From Streptomyces sp. CB02980 (lineage in GTDB: Bacteria > Actinomycetota > Actinomycetes > Streptomycetales > Streptomycetaceae): 64,000 nt of DNA. The position numbers and the translations under genes were made by a program. The DNA lies in NCBI RefSeq assembly GCF_014451325.2, contig NZ_JACSCH020000003.1, forward strand, positions 186,001 to 250,000, read 5' to 3'. Under the pieces are notes generated by a model that was not told the DNA's origin, did no database searches, and was given only the letters and a program-made list of their open reading frames with translations. Of this stretch, positions 1 to 8,960 are shown piece after piece; the first letter of the stretch is position 1, and each line of letters begins with the position of its first letter.

Positions 1-469
1 TGGTGTCGGAACCGCCACGGCCGAGCGTGGTGATGTCCTTCTTGTCCTGGGACACGCCCTGGAACCCGGCGACGATGGCGATGTTGCCCTCGTCGAGGGC
101 GGTACGGATCCGGCCCGGCGTGACATCGATGATGCGCGCTTTGTTGTGGACCGAGTCGGTGATGACACCGGCCTGGCTGCCCGTGAACGACTGGGCCTCG
201 TGGCCCAGGTTTTTGATCGCCATGGCCAGCAGGGCCATGGAGATCCGCTCTCCGGCGGTCAGCAGCATGTCGAACTCACGCCCGGCAGGGATCGGGGATA
301 CCTGCTCGGCGAGATCGATCAACTCGTCCGTCGTGTCGCCCATCGCGGAAACCACGACGACCACCTGGTGGCCGTTCTTCTTGGCATCCACGATCCGCTT
401 GGCGACGCGCTTGATGCCTTCGGCATCGGCAACGGAGGAGCCTCCGTACTTCTGCACGACAAGGCCCAC
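1..469 (-). CDS. lysC: Aspartate kinase, N-terminal part (cut by window edge)
   Basis: Aspartate kinase phosphorylates L-aspartate at the start of the lysine, threonine, methionine and diaminopimelate pathway in the cytoplasm. Only the first 156 codons are in the window. The protein begins [15 protein letters not shown], which holds the family nucleotide-binding signature KYGGSS, and reaches [10 protein letters not shown] at the edge; both belong to the amino-acid kinase fold. The start is GTG at 467-469, preceded on the coding strand by a GAGGAG ribosome binding site about 5 bases upstream. The C-terminal ACT regulatory domains lie outside the window, so feedback control cannot be judged. 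In Streptomyces asd usually follows, and that side is outside the window. Confidence 0.95.
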   Translation of the reverse strand, partial: MGLVVQKYGGSSVADAEGIKRVAKRIVDAKKNGHQVVVVVSAMGDTTDELIDLAEQVSPIPAGREFDMLLTAGERISMALLAMAIKNLGHEAQSFTGSQAGVITDSVHNKARIIDVTPGRIRTALDEGNIAIVAGFQGVSQDKKDITTLGRGGSDT

Positions 470-584
470 GTGCGCTCCTCGCTCAGTGTGTGCCGCAGCC
501 GGCGCTGCGATCGGCTCAGTCTAACGAGGGACCCGGAAACGCCAGCGTGATATCGAATGGTGAGACACGCTGCTCAGAGAGTGA

Positions 585-2483
585 TCACAAGGGAAGCTCC
601 GCGAGGGACTCCGCCACGGTGACCGTGATCGGGTGGTGCTCACCGAGGACGCGTACGCAGACGGGCAGCAGCTCCTCGAAACCGGCCCGGGTCCGCTCGC
701 CCTGCCCGGCGACCCCGTACAGGGCGGCCAGGTTGAGCCGCGCCATCAGGGTTTCCGGGTGGTCCGCGCCGAGCGCGGCCGCGAGCCCGGCCTCGGCCTG
801 GGAGCACACCGCGACCGCGTCGAGGATCCGGTACGCGGACCGGTAGACCGCGGAGAGTTCGACGAGCGCCTCCAGCGTCTGACGGTCCCCCTCGCCCAGG
901 ACGCGGACCATGTCCTCGACGACCCCCTCGTGGAGGGCCACCGCCTCGCCGACGAGACCGGACAGCTGGTGGGCCTGCGCGAGGCAGCGCCGTGCCACGA
1001 ACACGAGCCGGTGCCCGGCCCCGTACTCCTCGGTCATGTCCCGCACCACCCCGGCCGCGAGCCGGATCGCCTCCGCTCCGCGGCCCGTCTCGGCGAGGAC
1101 CACGATCATCCCGCCGCGCACCCCGACGGTGTACGGATGCTCCGGGCCGACCAGCCTCTCGGCGCCGGCCAGCGCCCGCTCGTACATGGCGACCGCCCCC
1201 TCGGCCAGAGCGTTGAGCGTCAGGTACATGGCTGCCGCGACCAGCGTCCCGAGCAGCGCCCCGTCGTCCTTCCCCGGGTCGGAGCACCGCAGGTACGCCT
1301 CGAGGTGCGGCCGGAGACCGCGCCACGTCTCCCAGTGCGCCGGATCCATGCTGTCCTGCGGTACGGCCCGGACCAGCGCCGTCTCCGCCGCCAGCCGGGC
1401 CCGCTCGATCAGCCCCGGCTCCCGGTGCGGGTCCTGGCGGTCCGCCCTCCGGGCCACCGCCTGCACCAGCCGGTGCACGGAGACCGACCCGTCCTCGTGC
1501 AGCGTCACCATGCTGTGCGCCGCCAGCTCGCCCAGCGCCTCGCGCACGCCGGACCCCGATGGCAGCAGCGGCACGGGAATCCGGTCCGGCGCGAACCAGG
1601 CGAGCAGCCGCAGGAGCTCCCCCGCGGACGGATCGGAGGCACCGAGCCGGTCGAGCGTGACGCGCAGGGTCCGGGCCACGGCCTCCTCCGCGTTGCCCGG
1701 CCCGCCGCCCGTGCCCAGCCGCGCCAGGTACGCGAGCGGGGGCGTGGCCGTACGCCCGCAGTACGCGGCGGCGATCTCCACGGCCAGCGGCAGCTGCCCG
1801 AGGGTCTCGCAGAGCCCCTCGGCCCCGGTCGTGTCCCGGGGTCCCGCGTGGGTGGCGACCCGGGTGAACAGCTCCACGGCCTCGCCCGCCGCAAGGACGG
1901 GCAGCACCAGAACCCGCCCGATCCCGTACCAGCCGTCCGTCGTCCGGCTCGTGACGACGACCCGCCCCCGGCCGCCGGCCCTGGCCAGCAGGCCCTCCAC
2001 ATCGGCCGGATCGGTGACGTTGTCGAGCACGAGCAGCCAGCCGCCGTGCGCCGACAGCCACTGCAGCGCCCGCTCCCGCAGCGCCTCCTGCGGGAGTACG
2101 TCGATCAGTTCCGGCTGCATCGCGGCGGCGAGGCCCGCGAGGCCCGCCTCCACGTCCGCCCGGCTCTCCGCGGTGATCCACCAGACGGGGTTGCGGTCCG
2201 CCGTCTGCCGGAGCGCCCAGCGGGCGGCCAGCGAGGACTTCCCCACCCCGCCGAGGCCGCAGATGACGACGGTCTCCGACTCCCCGTCGAGCACGGCGCC
2301 CTCGGCGTCGCGCCCCACGAAGTGCGCGGCCCTGCGCGGCACGTCGACCAGCCCCGGCGGACACAGCACCGGCCCGAGGGCCGCGGGCGGCAGCACCGTC
2401 ACGCGGTCGCCTGTGTGGACCCAGCCGATGTCCCGCCCCGCCGCGACGGACCGCTCCCCCGACGCCTCGACGCCCCCGCTCAC
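585..2483 (-). CDS. STAND ATPase: NB-ARC domain with C-terminal TPR repeats and an N-terminal amyloid-like motif
   Basis: A 632-residue NLR-like signal-transduction ATPase. Residues about 6-26 carry a short motif (ASGERSVAAGRDIG...TGD). The NB-ARC domain follows, with Walker A GLGGVGKSS near 76-84, Walker B LLVLDN near 150 and a VVVTSR sensor stretch near 175. About residues 400-630 form TPR-like helical repeats (for example MYERALAGAERLVGPEHPYT). There is no separate effector domain in the protein. The GTG start overlaps the stop of the upstream membrane-protein gene by 4 bases (GTGA), so the two are probably translationally coupled. The same motif occurs twice in that partner. In bacterial NLR systems such shared motifs are thought to seed amyloid signalling from sensor to effector; a defence or programmed-death role here is inference. 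TPRs would sense the trigger and NB-ARC would oligomerise. Confidence 0.88.
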   Translation of the reverse strand: MSGGVEASGERSVAAGRDIGWVHTGDRVTVLPPAALGPVLCPPGLVDVPRRAAHFVGRDAEGAVLDGESETVVICGLGGVGKSSLAARWALRQTADRNPVWWITAESRADVEAGLAGLAAAMQPELIDVLPQEALRERALQWLSAHGGWLLVLDNVTDPADVEGLLARAGGRGRVVVTSRTTDGWYGIGRVLVLPVLAAGEAVELFTRVATHAGPRDTTGAEGLCETLGQLPLAVEIAAAYCGRTATPPLAYLARLGTGGGPGNAEEAVARTLRVTLDRLGASDPSAGELLRLLAWFAPDRIPVPLLPSGSGVREALGELAAHSMVTLHEDGSVSVHRLVQAVARRADRQDPHREPGLIERARLAAETALVRAVPQDSMDPAHWETWRGLRPHLEAYLRCSDPGKDDGALLGTLVAAAMYLTLNALAEGAVAMYERALAGAERLVGPEHPYTVGVRGGMIVVLAETGRGAEAIRLAAGVVRDMTEEYGAGHRLVFVARRCLAQAHQLSGLVGEAVALHEGVVEDMVRVLGEGDRQTLEALVELSAVYRSAYRILDAVAVCSQAEAGLAAALGADHPETLMARLNLAALYGVAGQGERTRAGFEELLPVCVRVLGEHHPITVTVAESLAELPL

Positions 2484-2941
2484 GCGTCGCCCGTGGACAC
2501 GCTCCCGATGTCCCCACCGGCGGCGACGGACCGCTCACCGGAGGCGGCGACGGGCCCTGAGGCCGTGGCGCCGCCGGGAGGGGTGGTCGGGACGGCCGGG
2601 GCAGGCACACCGGGCGGGGCGGCCGGGGCAGGCACACCGGGCACGCCGGGCGGGGCGGCCGGCGGCCGCACTCCGTCGCCCGTGACCGCGACGCCGATGC
2701 TCCCCCCGGCGGCGACGGCCCGGGTCCCGGACGCCTGCACGGGGGCCTGACCGGCGCGCCCGAACTGCCCCCACAGGGACAGCCCGAGACCGACGGCCGC
2801 CAGGACCGCCCCGGTGACGCTGGCGATCTGATCGGCCGTGCCGAGATCGCCGAAGGCGACGGCGAGAAGGGCGACGACACCGACTGCGGCGACGCCGATG
2901 CCGCTCCTCAGAAGGGCCTTCGACCGGGAGGTTGCTGCCAT
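2480..2941 (-). CDS. Small two-helix membrane protein with two C-terminal amyloid-like motifs, partner of the STAND ATPase
   Basis: A 153-residue protein starting MAATSRSKALL. Two hydrophobic helices are visible at about residues 12-30 and 38-58. A tail follows that has two copies of one motif: QASGTRAVAAGGSIG...TGD at about 69-89 and AASGERSVAAGGDIG...TGD at about 132-152. The copies are separated by a Pro/Ala/Gly-rich linker built from short repeats. A third copy sits at the N terminus of the downstream STAND ATPase, whose GTG start overlaps this stop by 4 bases. The start is uncertain: ATG codons lie at 2941 and 2950 and neither has a clear ribosome binding site. I do not recognise a named family. 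The layout suggests a membrane effector recruited by motif templating, which is inference. Confidence 0.7.
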   Translation of the reverse strand: MAATSRSKALLRSGIGVAAVGVVALLAVAFGDLGTADQIASVTGAVLAAVGLGLSLWGQFGRAGQAPVQASGTRAVAAGGSIGVAVTGDGVRPPAAPPGVPGVPAPAAPPGVPAPAVPTTPPGGATASGPVAASGERSVAAGGDIGSVSTGDA

Positions 2942-3033
2942 GAGGCCCATGATGGGGGAATCGGCCGCCCGACGGCAGCCGTTCGTACGGGAGTTCACGA
3001 AGGCCGCCGGCTCCGGACACCCCCTTGCGTCAC

Positions 3034-3693
3034 CTACAGGCGCTCGCTCAGGCCCAGCGGTCCGCCGATCTCCTCCGCCATCACGCGGCCCGCCTCCTCG
3101 GCGAGGTCGTCCTCGGTGATGTCCTCGTCCGTGTCGAGGCCGTCGAGGGCCGCGAGGGGCTGGTCGAGGCGGACGTGGGCGACGAGGGACTGGAGGGCGC
3201 GGAGGGTGGCCGAGGCGGTGGGGCCCCAGTTGGAGAAGTACGAGAACTGCCACCACCACAGGGCCTCGCTGGTGCGGCCGGCGCGGTAGTGGGCCAGGCC
3301 GTGGCGGAGGTCGGCGACGATGTCGGCGAGGTTGTCGGAGATACGGGCCGGGACCGGGGCCTTGCGGGGCTCGTACGGGTCGAAGACCTCGGAGAACACG
3401 TCGACCGGTTCGAGGAGGACCGCGAAGCGCTCGCGCAGGTCGTCCATGTCGGGCTCGGGACCCGTGTCCGTCTCGTACCGCTCGTCCGGGACGATGTCCT
3501 CGTGCGCGCCGAGCCGTCCGCCCGCGAGGAGCAGCTGCGAGATCTCCAGGAGCAGGAAGGGGACCGCGCTGTCCGGCTCGTCCCCCTTGGCGACCTCGGT
3601 GGTCGCCACGATGAAGCTCTCGATGGAGTCGGCGATCTGGACCGCGAAGTCGTCGGGGTTCTGCGTGATCGCGTGCAGCGTGGGGTCAGACAT
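3034..3693 (-). CDS. DUF5063 family protein
   Basis: A 219-residue cytoplasmic protein of the actinobacterial DUF5063 family, which is found next to recR in Streptomyces. It begins MSDPTLHAITQNPDDF, is largely helical and acidic, and ends in an Asp/Glu-rich segment. Its biochemical role is unknown. The ATG at 3691-3693 has a strong AGGGAGG ribosome binding site about 8 bases upstream. An in-frame ATG at 3730-3732 overlaps the recR stop (ATGA) and would add 13 residues with no domain content, so I chose the internal start. It is the last gene of the ybaB-recR-DUF5063 cluster and is probably cotranscribed with recR. Confidence 0.88.
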   Translation of the reverse strand: MSDPTLHAITQNPDDFAVQIADSIESFIVATTEVAKGDEPDSAVPFLLLEISQLLLAGGRLGAHEDIVPDERYETDTGPEPDMDDLRERFAVLLEPVDVFSEVFDPYEPRKAPVPARISDNLADIVADLRHGLAHYRAGRTSEALWWWQFSYFSNWGPTASATLRALQSLVAHVRLDQPLAALDGLDTDEDITEDDLAEEAGRVMAEEIGGPLGLSERL

Positions 3694-3728
3694 CGAGGAG
3701 CCTCCCTGAGAGCGCGCCGGCCCGGTCG

Positions 3729-4328
3729 TCATACATCTAGCAGCCTCCGTCCCTCGAAGGCACGGCCGAGGGTCACCTCGTCGGCGTACTCGAGGTCGCC
3801 GCCGACCGGGAGCCCGCTCGCGAGCCGGGTCACCCTGAGTCCCATGGGCTTGATCATCCGCGCCAGGTACGTCGCGGTGGCCTCGCCCTCCAGGTTCGGG
3901 TCGGTCGCGAGGATCAGCTCGGTGACGCTGCCGTCGGCGAGCCGCGCGAGCAGCTCACGGATGCGGAGGTCGTCCGGGCCGACGCCCTCGATCGGGCTGA
4001 TCGCGCCGCCGAGGACGTGGTACCGCCCCCGGAACTCGCGGGTCCGCTCGATCGCGACGACGTCCTTCGGCTCCTCGACCACACAGATGACGGTCAGGTC
4101 GCGGCGCGGGTCCCGGCAGATGTTGCACTGCTCCTGCTGTGCCACGTTGCCGCAGATCGCGCAGAACCTGACCTTCTCCTTGACCTCCAGGAGCGCGTGC
4201 GCGAGACGCCGTACGTCGGTCGGCTCGGCCTGGAGGATGTGGAAGGCGATCCGCTGCGCGCTCTTGGGACCGACGCCGGGCAGCCTGCCCAGTTCGTCGA
4301 TGAGGTCCTGAACCACGCCTTCGTACAC
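3729..4328 (-). CDS. recR: Recombination mediator protein RecR
   Basis: RecR works with RecO and RecF to load RecA at gaps in DNA. The 199-residue length is normal for the family. Visible parts, in order, are a helix-hairpin-helix segment ([17 protein letters not shown]), a four-cysteine zinc finger (CAICGN...CNIC), and a Toprim domain with the acidic stretch [14 protein letters not shown]. The GTG start at 4326-4328 ([14 protein letters not shown]) is preceded by GAAAGGGC at a normal distance; an upstream start would add only five residues. The stop overlaps by four bases an upstream in-frame ATG of the DUF5063 gene. ybaB lies immediately upstream, the classic dnaX-ybaB-recR arrangement without dnaX nearby. 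Confidence 0.97.
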   Translation of the reverse strand: MYEGVVQDLIDELGRLPGVGPKSAQRIAFHILQAEPTDVRRLAHALLEVKEKVRFCAICGNVAQQEQCNICRDPRRDLTVICVVEEPKDVVAIERTREFRGRYHVLGGAISPIEGVGPDDLRIRELLARLADGSVTELILATDPNLEGEATATYLARMIKPMGLRVTRLASGLPVGGDLEYADEVTLGRAFEGRRLLDV

Positions 4329-4465
4329 GGAACGCCCTTTCAAGGGAGTGCTTGATTCTTACGGTAGTGGCTTAAAGCGAGCCTAAGAAGCCCACGGGAG
4401 CCAGGGGCCGCGCTCGAAGGCGCTCGGGCCCGGAGGAGCGCTCGGGCCGGGGAAGGCCCTCGGGC

Positions 4466-4801
4466 TCAGAAGCCGAGGCCGGGCATGCCGCCCATGCCCT
4501 GGGCCAGCGGGCCGAGCTTGGCCTGCTGGAGCTGCTGCGCGTTGTCGTTGGCGGCCTGCACGGCGGCCACGATCAGGTCGGCGAGCGTCTCGGTGTCCTC
4601 CGGGTCGACCGCCTTGGGGTCGATGACCAGGCCGCGCAGCTCGCCGGAGCCGGTCACGGTCGCCTTGACCAGGCCGCCGCCCGCCTGTCCGTCGACCTCG
4701 GTCGCCGCGAGCTCCTCCTGGGCGCGGGCGAGGTCCTGCTGCATCTTCTGGGCCTGCTGGAGAAGCTGCTGCATGTTGGGCTGACCACCACCGGGAATCA
4801 C
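4466..4801 (-). CDS. ybaB: YbaB/EbfC family nucleoid-associated protein
   Basis: A 111-residue DNA-binding protein that dimerises and coats the nucleoid. The sequence has the family pattern: a Gln/Met-rich N-terminal helix ([19 protein letters not shown]), a central beta sheet ([18 protein letters not shown]), and a C-terminal helix ending in a Gly/Met-rich tail (GGMPGLGF). Two adjacent GTG codons could start the gene. The AGGAG ribosome binding site touches the first, at 4807, but sits five bases before the second, at 4801, so I use the second. It is upstream of recR on the same strand with a 137-base gap. The divergent SLATT gene starts about 250 bases away, so the shared gap probably holds both promoters. 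Confidence 0.95.
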   Translation of the reverse strand: MIPGGGQPNMQQLLQQAQKMQQDLARAQEELAATEVDGQAGGGLVKATVTGSGELRGLVIDPKAVDPEDTETLADLIVAAVQAANDNAQQLQQAKLGPLAQGMGGMPGLGF

Positions 4802-5050
4802 GGTCACTCCTGAGGTTCGGTACGTCCGTATGTCGGTACGCCGAGCCTACGTGGTCCCCGCCCGCCCTGCTCCACCACTCTTTCGGGTGAGAAACTGCGG
4901 GCTCCTCTACCTGATCAAGACCCCCTTGCGGGCGGAAATCCTGGGATTCCGGGCCCACCGCCCACCATTCGGCGGTAGGAAGGGCAGGCACCACGTGCAC
5001 CGCACGTCACAGAAGGACACGAGCACTGAGCTGAACAGAGGAGTCCCCCG

Positions 5051-5773
5051 GTGAGCCAGCAGCCGGAGATGCAGCCACCGGGGCCCCCCGGGGGAGACGT
5101 CCACCGCGATCTGACCGGTACGCCGTTCCCCCTGGGTGACTGGGGCGAGCCCGCCGAGCGGCTCGACGAGCTGTACCGCTGGGTGGAGTCCAATGCCCTG
5201 CGCACCGCCGAGTGGTACCTCTCCGACCGCGTCTGGAAGCGCCGCAGCGCCCGGATCCTGCGGATCGGCACGGCCGCCGGGGTGATCGCGGGCGCCGCGC
5301 TCCCGCTGCTCGACCTGACCGGTGTCGCGGAGGGCACCGCCGGCTGGGGCTACCTCTCACTGCTGCTCGGTGCCGCCTGCCTGGCCTGCGACCGGTACTT
5401 CGGTCTGACCTCCGGCTGGATAAGGGACGTGGCGACGGCACAGGCCGTGCAGCGGCGTCTCCAGGCCCTGCAGTTCGACTGGGCCTCGGAGAGCGTCCGG
5501 GAGGTCCTGGGCCCCACGGAGGGCACCGCGAGCGAGGCCGCCGAGCGCTGTCTGGGCGTGCTGCGCCGCTTCTCGGAGGACGTGACCGAGCTCGTACGGG
5601 CGGAGACCGCGGACTGGATGGTCGAGTTCCGCTCGGGCCCGGCGCCGCTCGCGCTCCAGTCGGTGGGCGTGATGCCCGCGCGGGCCGAGAGCCATCACCC
5701 CTCGGGCCGTTTCCCGCTGCCGCCGGGCACCCGGCCGAACATGCCGCGTCAGCGGCCCCCGGAGGCCCGCTGA
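5051..5773 (+). CDS. SLATT domain membrane protein
   Basis: A 240-residue protein with the SLATT fold: two adjacent transmembrane helices (about residues 77-95 and 98-117, IGTAAGVIAGAALPLLDLTG and LSLLLGAACLACDRYFG), a long cytoplasmic helix after them (VATAQAVQRRLQALQFDWASE), and a proline-rich disordered tail. SLATT proteins are predicted pore-forming effectors in bacterial nucleotide-dependent or stand-alone conflict systems. No nucleotide-sensor or toxin partner is adjacent here, so a defence role is only a possibility, and Streptomyces carry such genes next to ybaB. The GTG start at 5051 follows a GAGGAG ribosome binding site at 5040-5045. Confidence 0.85.
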   Translation: MSQQPEMQPPGPPGGDVHRDLTGTPFPLGDWGEPAERLDELYRWVESNALRTAEWYLSDRVWKRRSARILRIGTAAGVIAGAALPLLDLTGVAEGTAGWGYLSLLLGAACLACDRYFGLTSGWIRDVATAQAVQRRLQALQFDWASESVREVLGPTEGTASEAAERCLGVLRRFSEDVTELVRAETADWMVEFRSGPAPLALQSVGVMPARAESHHPSGRFPLPPGTRPNMPRQRPPEAR

Positions 5774-5841
5774 CGCAGGCCTCCGGGGCACCTCGGGGCC
5801 GCAGGCCGCGGGACGGCCCGCTCGGGCCGTGCGCGCGGACC

Positions 5842-6492
5842 TCAGCTCAGGATGATCATCGATCCCTGGGCCAGGCTCCGGGTCGCCGCCGCGTGCAGCC
5901 CGAGCCACACATGGCGCTCCCGGGCGAAGGGGCCGCCGTCCAGCGGAATCGGTACGGCCGGTTCCTCCAGGGTGGTCGGCCGCCCCGGCGGTACGGGGGG
6001 TGCCGGCGGGTTCGACGGGTCGATGCCGATCGAGGGCGCCACGAACTCCAGCTCGCGCAGCAGCCCGTACGAGGAGCCGAGCGGCCCGCCGCCCTCCAGG
6101 AGCTCGTCGCTGGCGAGCGGGACCGGGAAGTCGACCGGCACGTACGCGCCCGCGTGGTCGTAGTGCCAGACCAGGTGCGACTGCTGGGCGGTCGCCTCGA
6201 ACATCTCCAGGAGCTGTTCGTAGTCCCCGCCGAGCTCGCCGACCGGTTCGACCGGCAGTCCGCACATCTGGAGGAGGTAGGCGCGGCGCAGGAAGTGCAG
6301 GGCCTCGTAGTCGAAGCCGGCGATCGGGGCGACGTCGCCGGAGAGCCCCGGCATGTACGCGTAGACGGGCACGGTCGGCAGACCGGACGCGCTGAGCACG
6401 GCGTCGTACGCGGCGATCTCTTCGGCGAAGGGATTGTCGGGGCTGTGGCACAGCACGTCGACGAGGGGGACCAGCCACAGGTCACAGGCCAA
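5842..6492 (-). CDS. Conserved actinobacterial protein of unknown function
   Basis: I do not recognise a family. From the TTG at 6490-6492 the protein begins ACDLWLVPLVDVLCHSPDNPF and is 216 residues, soluble and acidic, with aromatic-rich segments (SHLVWHYDHAGAYVPVDFP) and a proline-rich stretch near residue 160. No signal peptide, membrane helix or known catalytic motif is visible. The start is uncertain: the reading frame is open further upstream, but the sequence there (APRAVPQRVGG...) is low-complexity Arg/Pro with no ribosome binding site. It stands alone between the SLATT gene, convergent with it, and the GntR gene on the same strand. Confidence 0.65.
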   Translation of the reverse strand: MACDLWLVPLVDVLCHSPDNPFAEEIAAYDAVLSASGLPTVPVYAYMPGLSGDVAPIAGFDYEALHFLRRAYLLQMCGLPVEPVGELGGDYEQLLEMFEATAQQSHLVWHYDHAGAYVPVDFPVPLASDELLEGGGPLGSSYGLLRELEFVAPSIGIDPSNPPAPPVPPGRPTTLEEPAVPIPLDGGPFARERHVWLGLHAAATRSLAQGSMIILS

Positions 6493-6703
6493 GGGAGGCT
6501 CGCTCTCCGTCAGTTGCGGGGGACGCTCGCAGGGCGTACGCCAGGCTTTTGCAGGGACGGCCAGGTTAGTCGGCGCCCCACGGACACCGCCCACCCGCTG
6601 AGGAACTGCCCGGGGAGCCGGGCCCTCAACCCGGAGACCGCCCCTCAACCCGGAGACCGCCCTCCACCCGGCCGGCCCGTCCGGGTCACGTCACGCGGGG
6701 CGC

Positions 6704-7411
6704 TCAGCGGGCCCGCCGCTCCAGCCGGTCCGCCCATTCCATCGAGTGCGCGTTGTACTCCCGTACGACCGCGACGGCCGATTGCGCGTCGCCGCGGGTG
6801 ATCGCGTCGACCAGGTCGACGTGCCCGCTCCACAGCCAGCCGAGGACGTCCCGCTCGGAGCGCAGGTAGGGGACGGAGAACACCCAGGCCTGGACGCGGA
6901 GCTTGTGGAGGAACTCGGCGATGTAGTCGTTGGCGGCGACGAGCCGGGCGAGTTCGCGCCAGTACCGGATGTCGTACCCGATGAGGATGTCGAGGTCTCC
7001 GGCGCGGGCGGCACGGGCGGCCGCCTCGCCCCTGCGCCGGATCGAGACGAGGGCGACGCCGATGCCGAGATCGGGTTCCGTGACCGCGGAGCGGGGCGGC
7101 ACCATGGCGGCGTCGCGGCGGAAGATGCCGTCGACGACGAGCATCCGGGCCTCGACCATGCCCCGGTAGTCGTCGACCGAGTACTGGTGGACGCGGAAGC
7201 CGCGGTGCTGGTCGGAGTCGAGGAGGCCCTGCGCGCAGAGGTCGACGAGGGCTTCGCGCACCGGGGTCGCCGAGACGCCGTACTGGTCGGCGATCTGTTT
7301 GACGGTGAATTCCTCGCCGGGTTGGAGACGGCCCGCGAGCACCTCGTCACGCAGCGCGTCCGCGATCTGCTGTCGCAAGGTGTTGCGGGTGACAGCTCCG
7401 CTCGCGGGCAT
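6704..7411 (-). CDS. GntR family transcriptional regulator (FadR/FCD-like)
   Basis: A 235-residue repressor-type regulator. Residues about 10-75 form the GntR winged helix (LRQQIADALRDEVLAGRLQPGE...VSATPVREALVDL). The all-helical C-terminal half fits the FCD ligand-binding class, with Asp/His residues that may hold a metal. It lies 66 bases downstream of a class III aminotransferase on the same strand and probably regulates it. A 15-base dyad (TTCCGTGACACGGAA) about 80 bases upstream of the aminotransferase start is a candidate operator. The ligand is unknown; an amino or omega-amino acid would fit the neighbour. Confidence 0.9.
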   Translation of the reverse strand: MPASGAVTRNTLRQQIADALRDEVLAGRLQPGEEFTVKQIADQYGVSATPVREALVDLCAQGLLDSDQHRGFRVHQYSVDDYRGMVEARMLVVDGIFRRDAAMVPPRSAVTEPDLGIGVALVSIRRRGEAAARAARAGDLDILIGYDIRYWRELARLVAANDYIAEFLHKLRVQAWVFSVPYLRSERDVLGWLWSGHVDLVDAITRGDAQSAVAVVREYNAHSMEWADRLERRAR

Positions 7412-7477
7412 GGGTCGGCCCCCTCCGTCCGGTTCCGGACACCCTAGTCCAGACGGAAGGGGCCACCCGTTCCGCGG

Positions 7478-8842
7478 TTACGCGGTGTGCTCGTCGGCCA
7501 CGGTGAGGGCCGCGTCGAGGGCCGCGAGGCCTTCCTTGGCCTCCGCCTCGGTGACGTTGCAGGCGGGGACGGCGTGGGTGCGGTTCATGTTGACGAAGGG
7601 CCACAGGCCGTTCTTCTTCGCCGCGGCGCCGAAGGCGGCCATCGGCGCGTTGGCCTCGCCGGCCGCGTTGTACGGGACGAGCGGCTCACGCGTCTCGCGG
7701 TTCTTGACCAGGTCGAGCGCCCAGAAGACGCCGAGGCCGCGGACCTCGCCGACGGACGGGTGGCGCTCGGCGAGCTCGCGCAGGCCGGGGCCGAGGACGT
7801 TCTCGCCGATGTGGGCGGCGTTCTCGACGACCTTCTCGTCCTCCATCACCTGGATGGTGGCGACGGCGGCGGCGCAGGCCAGCGGGTGACCGGAGTAGGT
7901 CAGTCCGCCCGGGTAGGGCCGCTTGTCGAAGGTGGCGGCGATCTTCTCGCTGATGGCGACGCCGCCGAGCGGCACGTAACCGGAGTTCACGCCCTTGGCG
8001 AAGGTCATCAGGTCGGGCACGACGTCGAAGTGCTCGGCGGCGAACCACTTGCCGGTGCGGCCGAAGCCCGCCATGACCTCGTCGAGGACGAAGACGATGC
8101 CGTACTTGTCGCAGATCTCGCGGACACCGGCGAGGTAGCCGGGCGGCGGGGTCATGATGCCGGCGGTGCCAGGCACGGTCTCCAGGATGATCGCGGCGAT
8201 CGTCGCCGGACCCTCGAAGGCGATCGTGTCCTCCAGGTGCTGGAGGGCCCGCGCGCTCTCCTCCGCCTCGGTGGTGGCGTAGAAGGGCGAGCGGTAGAGG
8301 AACGGCGCCCAGAAGCGCACGACGCCGGCGGAGCCGTTGTCGGAGGCCCAGCGGCGCGGGTCACCGGTCAGGTTGATCGCGGTGGAGGTGGCGCCGTGGT
8401 ACGAGCGGTAGGCGGAGAGCACCTTCGTGCGGCCGGTGTGCAGCCGGGCCATGCGGACGGCGTTCTCGACGGCCTCGGCGCCGCCGTTGGTGAAGAAGAT
8501 CTTGTCCAGGTCGCCCGGGGTGCGCTCGGCGATGAGGCGTGCGGCCTCGGAGCGGACGTCGATGGCGAAGGCGGGCGCGAAGGTGGTGAGCTTCGCGGCC
8601 TGCTCCTGGATGGCGGCGACCACACGGGGGTGCTGGTAGCCGATGTTGGTGTAGACGAGGCCGCTGGTGAAGTCCAGGTAGCGGTTTCCGTCGTAGTCCC
8701 AGAAGTACGAACCCTCGGCGCCGGCGACGGCGAGCGGGTCGATCAGGCCCTGGGCGGACCAGGAGTGGAACACGTGCGCGCGGTCGGCGGCCTTGACGGC
8801 GGCCCCGGCCTGGGGATCGGGTTCGATGACATGAGGGGTCAT
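7478..8842 (-). CDS. Class III (omega) PLP-dependent aminotransferase
   Basis: A 454-residue fold-type I enzyme of the beta-alanine/taurine/GABA:pyruvate group. It shows FFTNGGAEAVENAVRMAR (phosphate-binding region), YHGATSTAINLTGDPR, and the PLP pocket FVLDEVMAGFGRTGKW followed by the Schiff-base lysine in MTFAKGVNSGYVPLGG. The C-terminal SGHPLACAAAVATIQVMEDE is also typical. It would transfer the amino group of an omega-amino acid to pyruvate or a similar oxoacid; the exact substrate cannot be read. It starts with ATG at 8842 and its stop is followed after 66 bases by a GntR regulator on the same strand. The intergenic region towards the divergent DJ-1 gene holds several dyads. Confidence 0.93.
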   Translation of the reverse strand: MTPHVIEPDPQAGAAVKAADRAHVFHSWSAQGLIDPLAVAGAEGSYFWDYDGNRYLDFTSGLVYTNIGYQHPRVVAAIQEQAAKLTTFAPAFAIDVRSEAARLIAERTPGDLDKIFFTNGGAEAVENAVRMARLHTGRTKVLSAYRSYHGATSTAINLTGDPRRWASDNGSAGVVRFWAPFLYRSPFYATTEAEESARALQHLEDTIAFEGPATIAAIILETVPGTAGIMTPPPGYLAGVREICDKYGIVFVLDEVMAGFGRTGKWFAAEHFDVVPDLMTFAKGVNSGYVPLGGVAISEKIAATFDKRPYPGGLTYSGHPLACAAAVATIQVMEDEKVVENAAHIGENVLGPGLRELAERHPSVGEVRGLGVFWALDLVKNRETREPLVPYNAAGEANAPMAAFGAAAKKNGLWPFVNMNRTHAVPACNVTEAEAKEGLAALDAALTVADEHTA

Positions 8843-8922
8843 GGGGTCGAGGGTAAGGAACCGCAGGTAGGGCGGGCCATGGCCATCTTGTCCACCGAGA
8901 CCGGGGCGGACGCGACACCTTG

Positions 8923-8937
8923 TTCCGTGACACGGAA
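8923..8937. promoter_or_regulatory. Perfect 7-1-7 inverted repeat upstream of the aminotransferase, candidate operator
   Basis: TTCCGTG-A-CACGGAA reads the same on both strands apart from the central base. It lies 81-95 bases upstream of the aminotransferase start and is separate from the TGACA-type dyads on the DJ-1 side. The GntR regulator encoded just downstream of the aminotransferase is the most obvious candidate to bind it. Confidence 0.45.
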
Positions 8938-8960
8938 TCCCCGCGGAATCCTTCGAGCAA

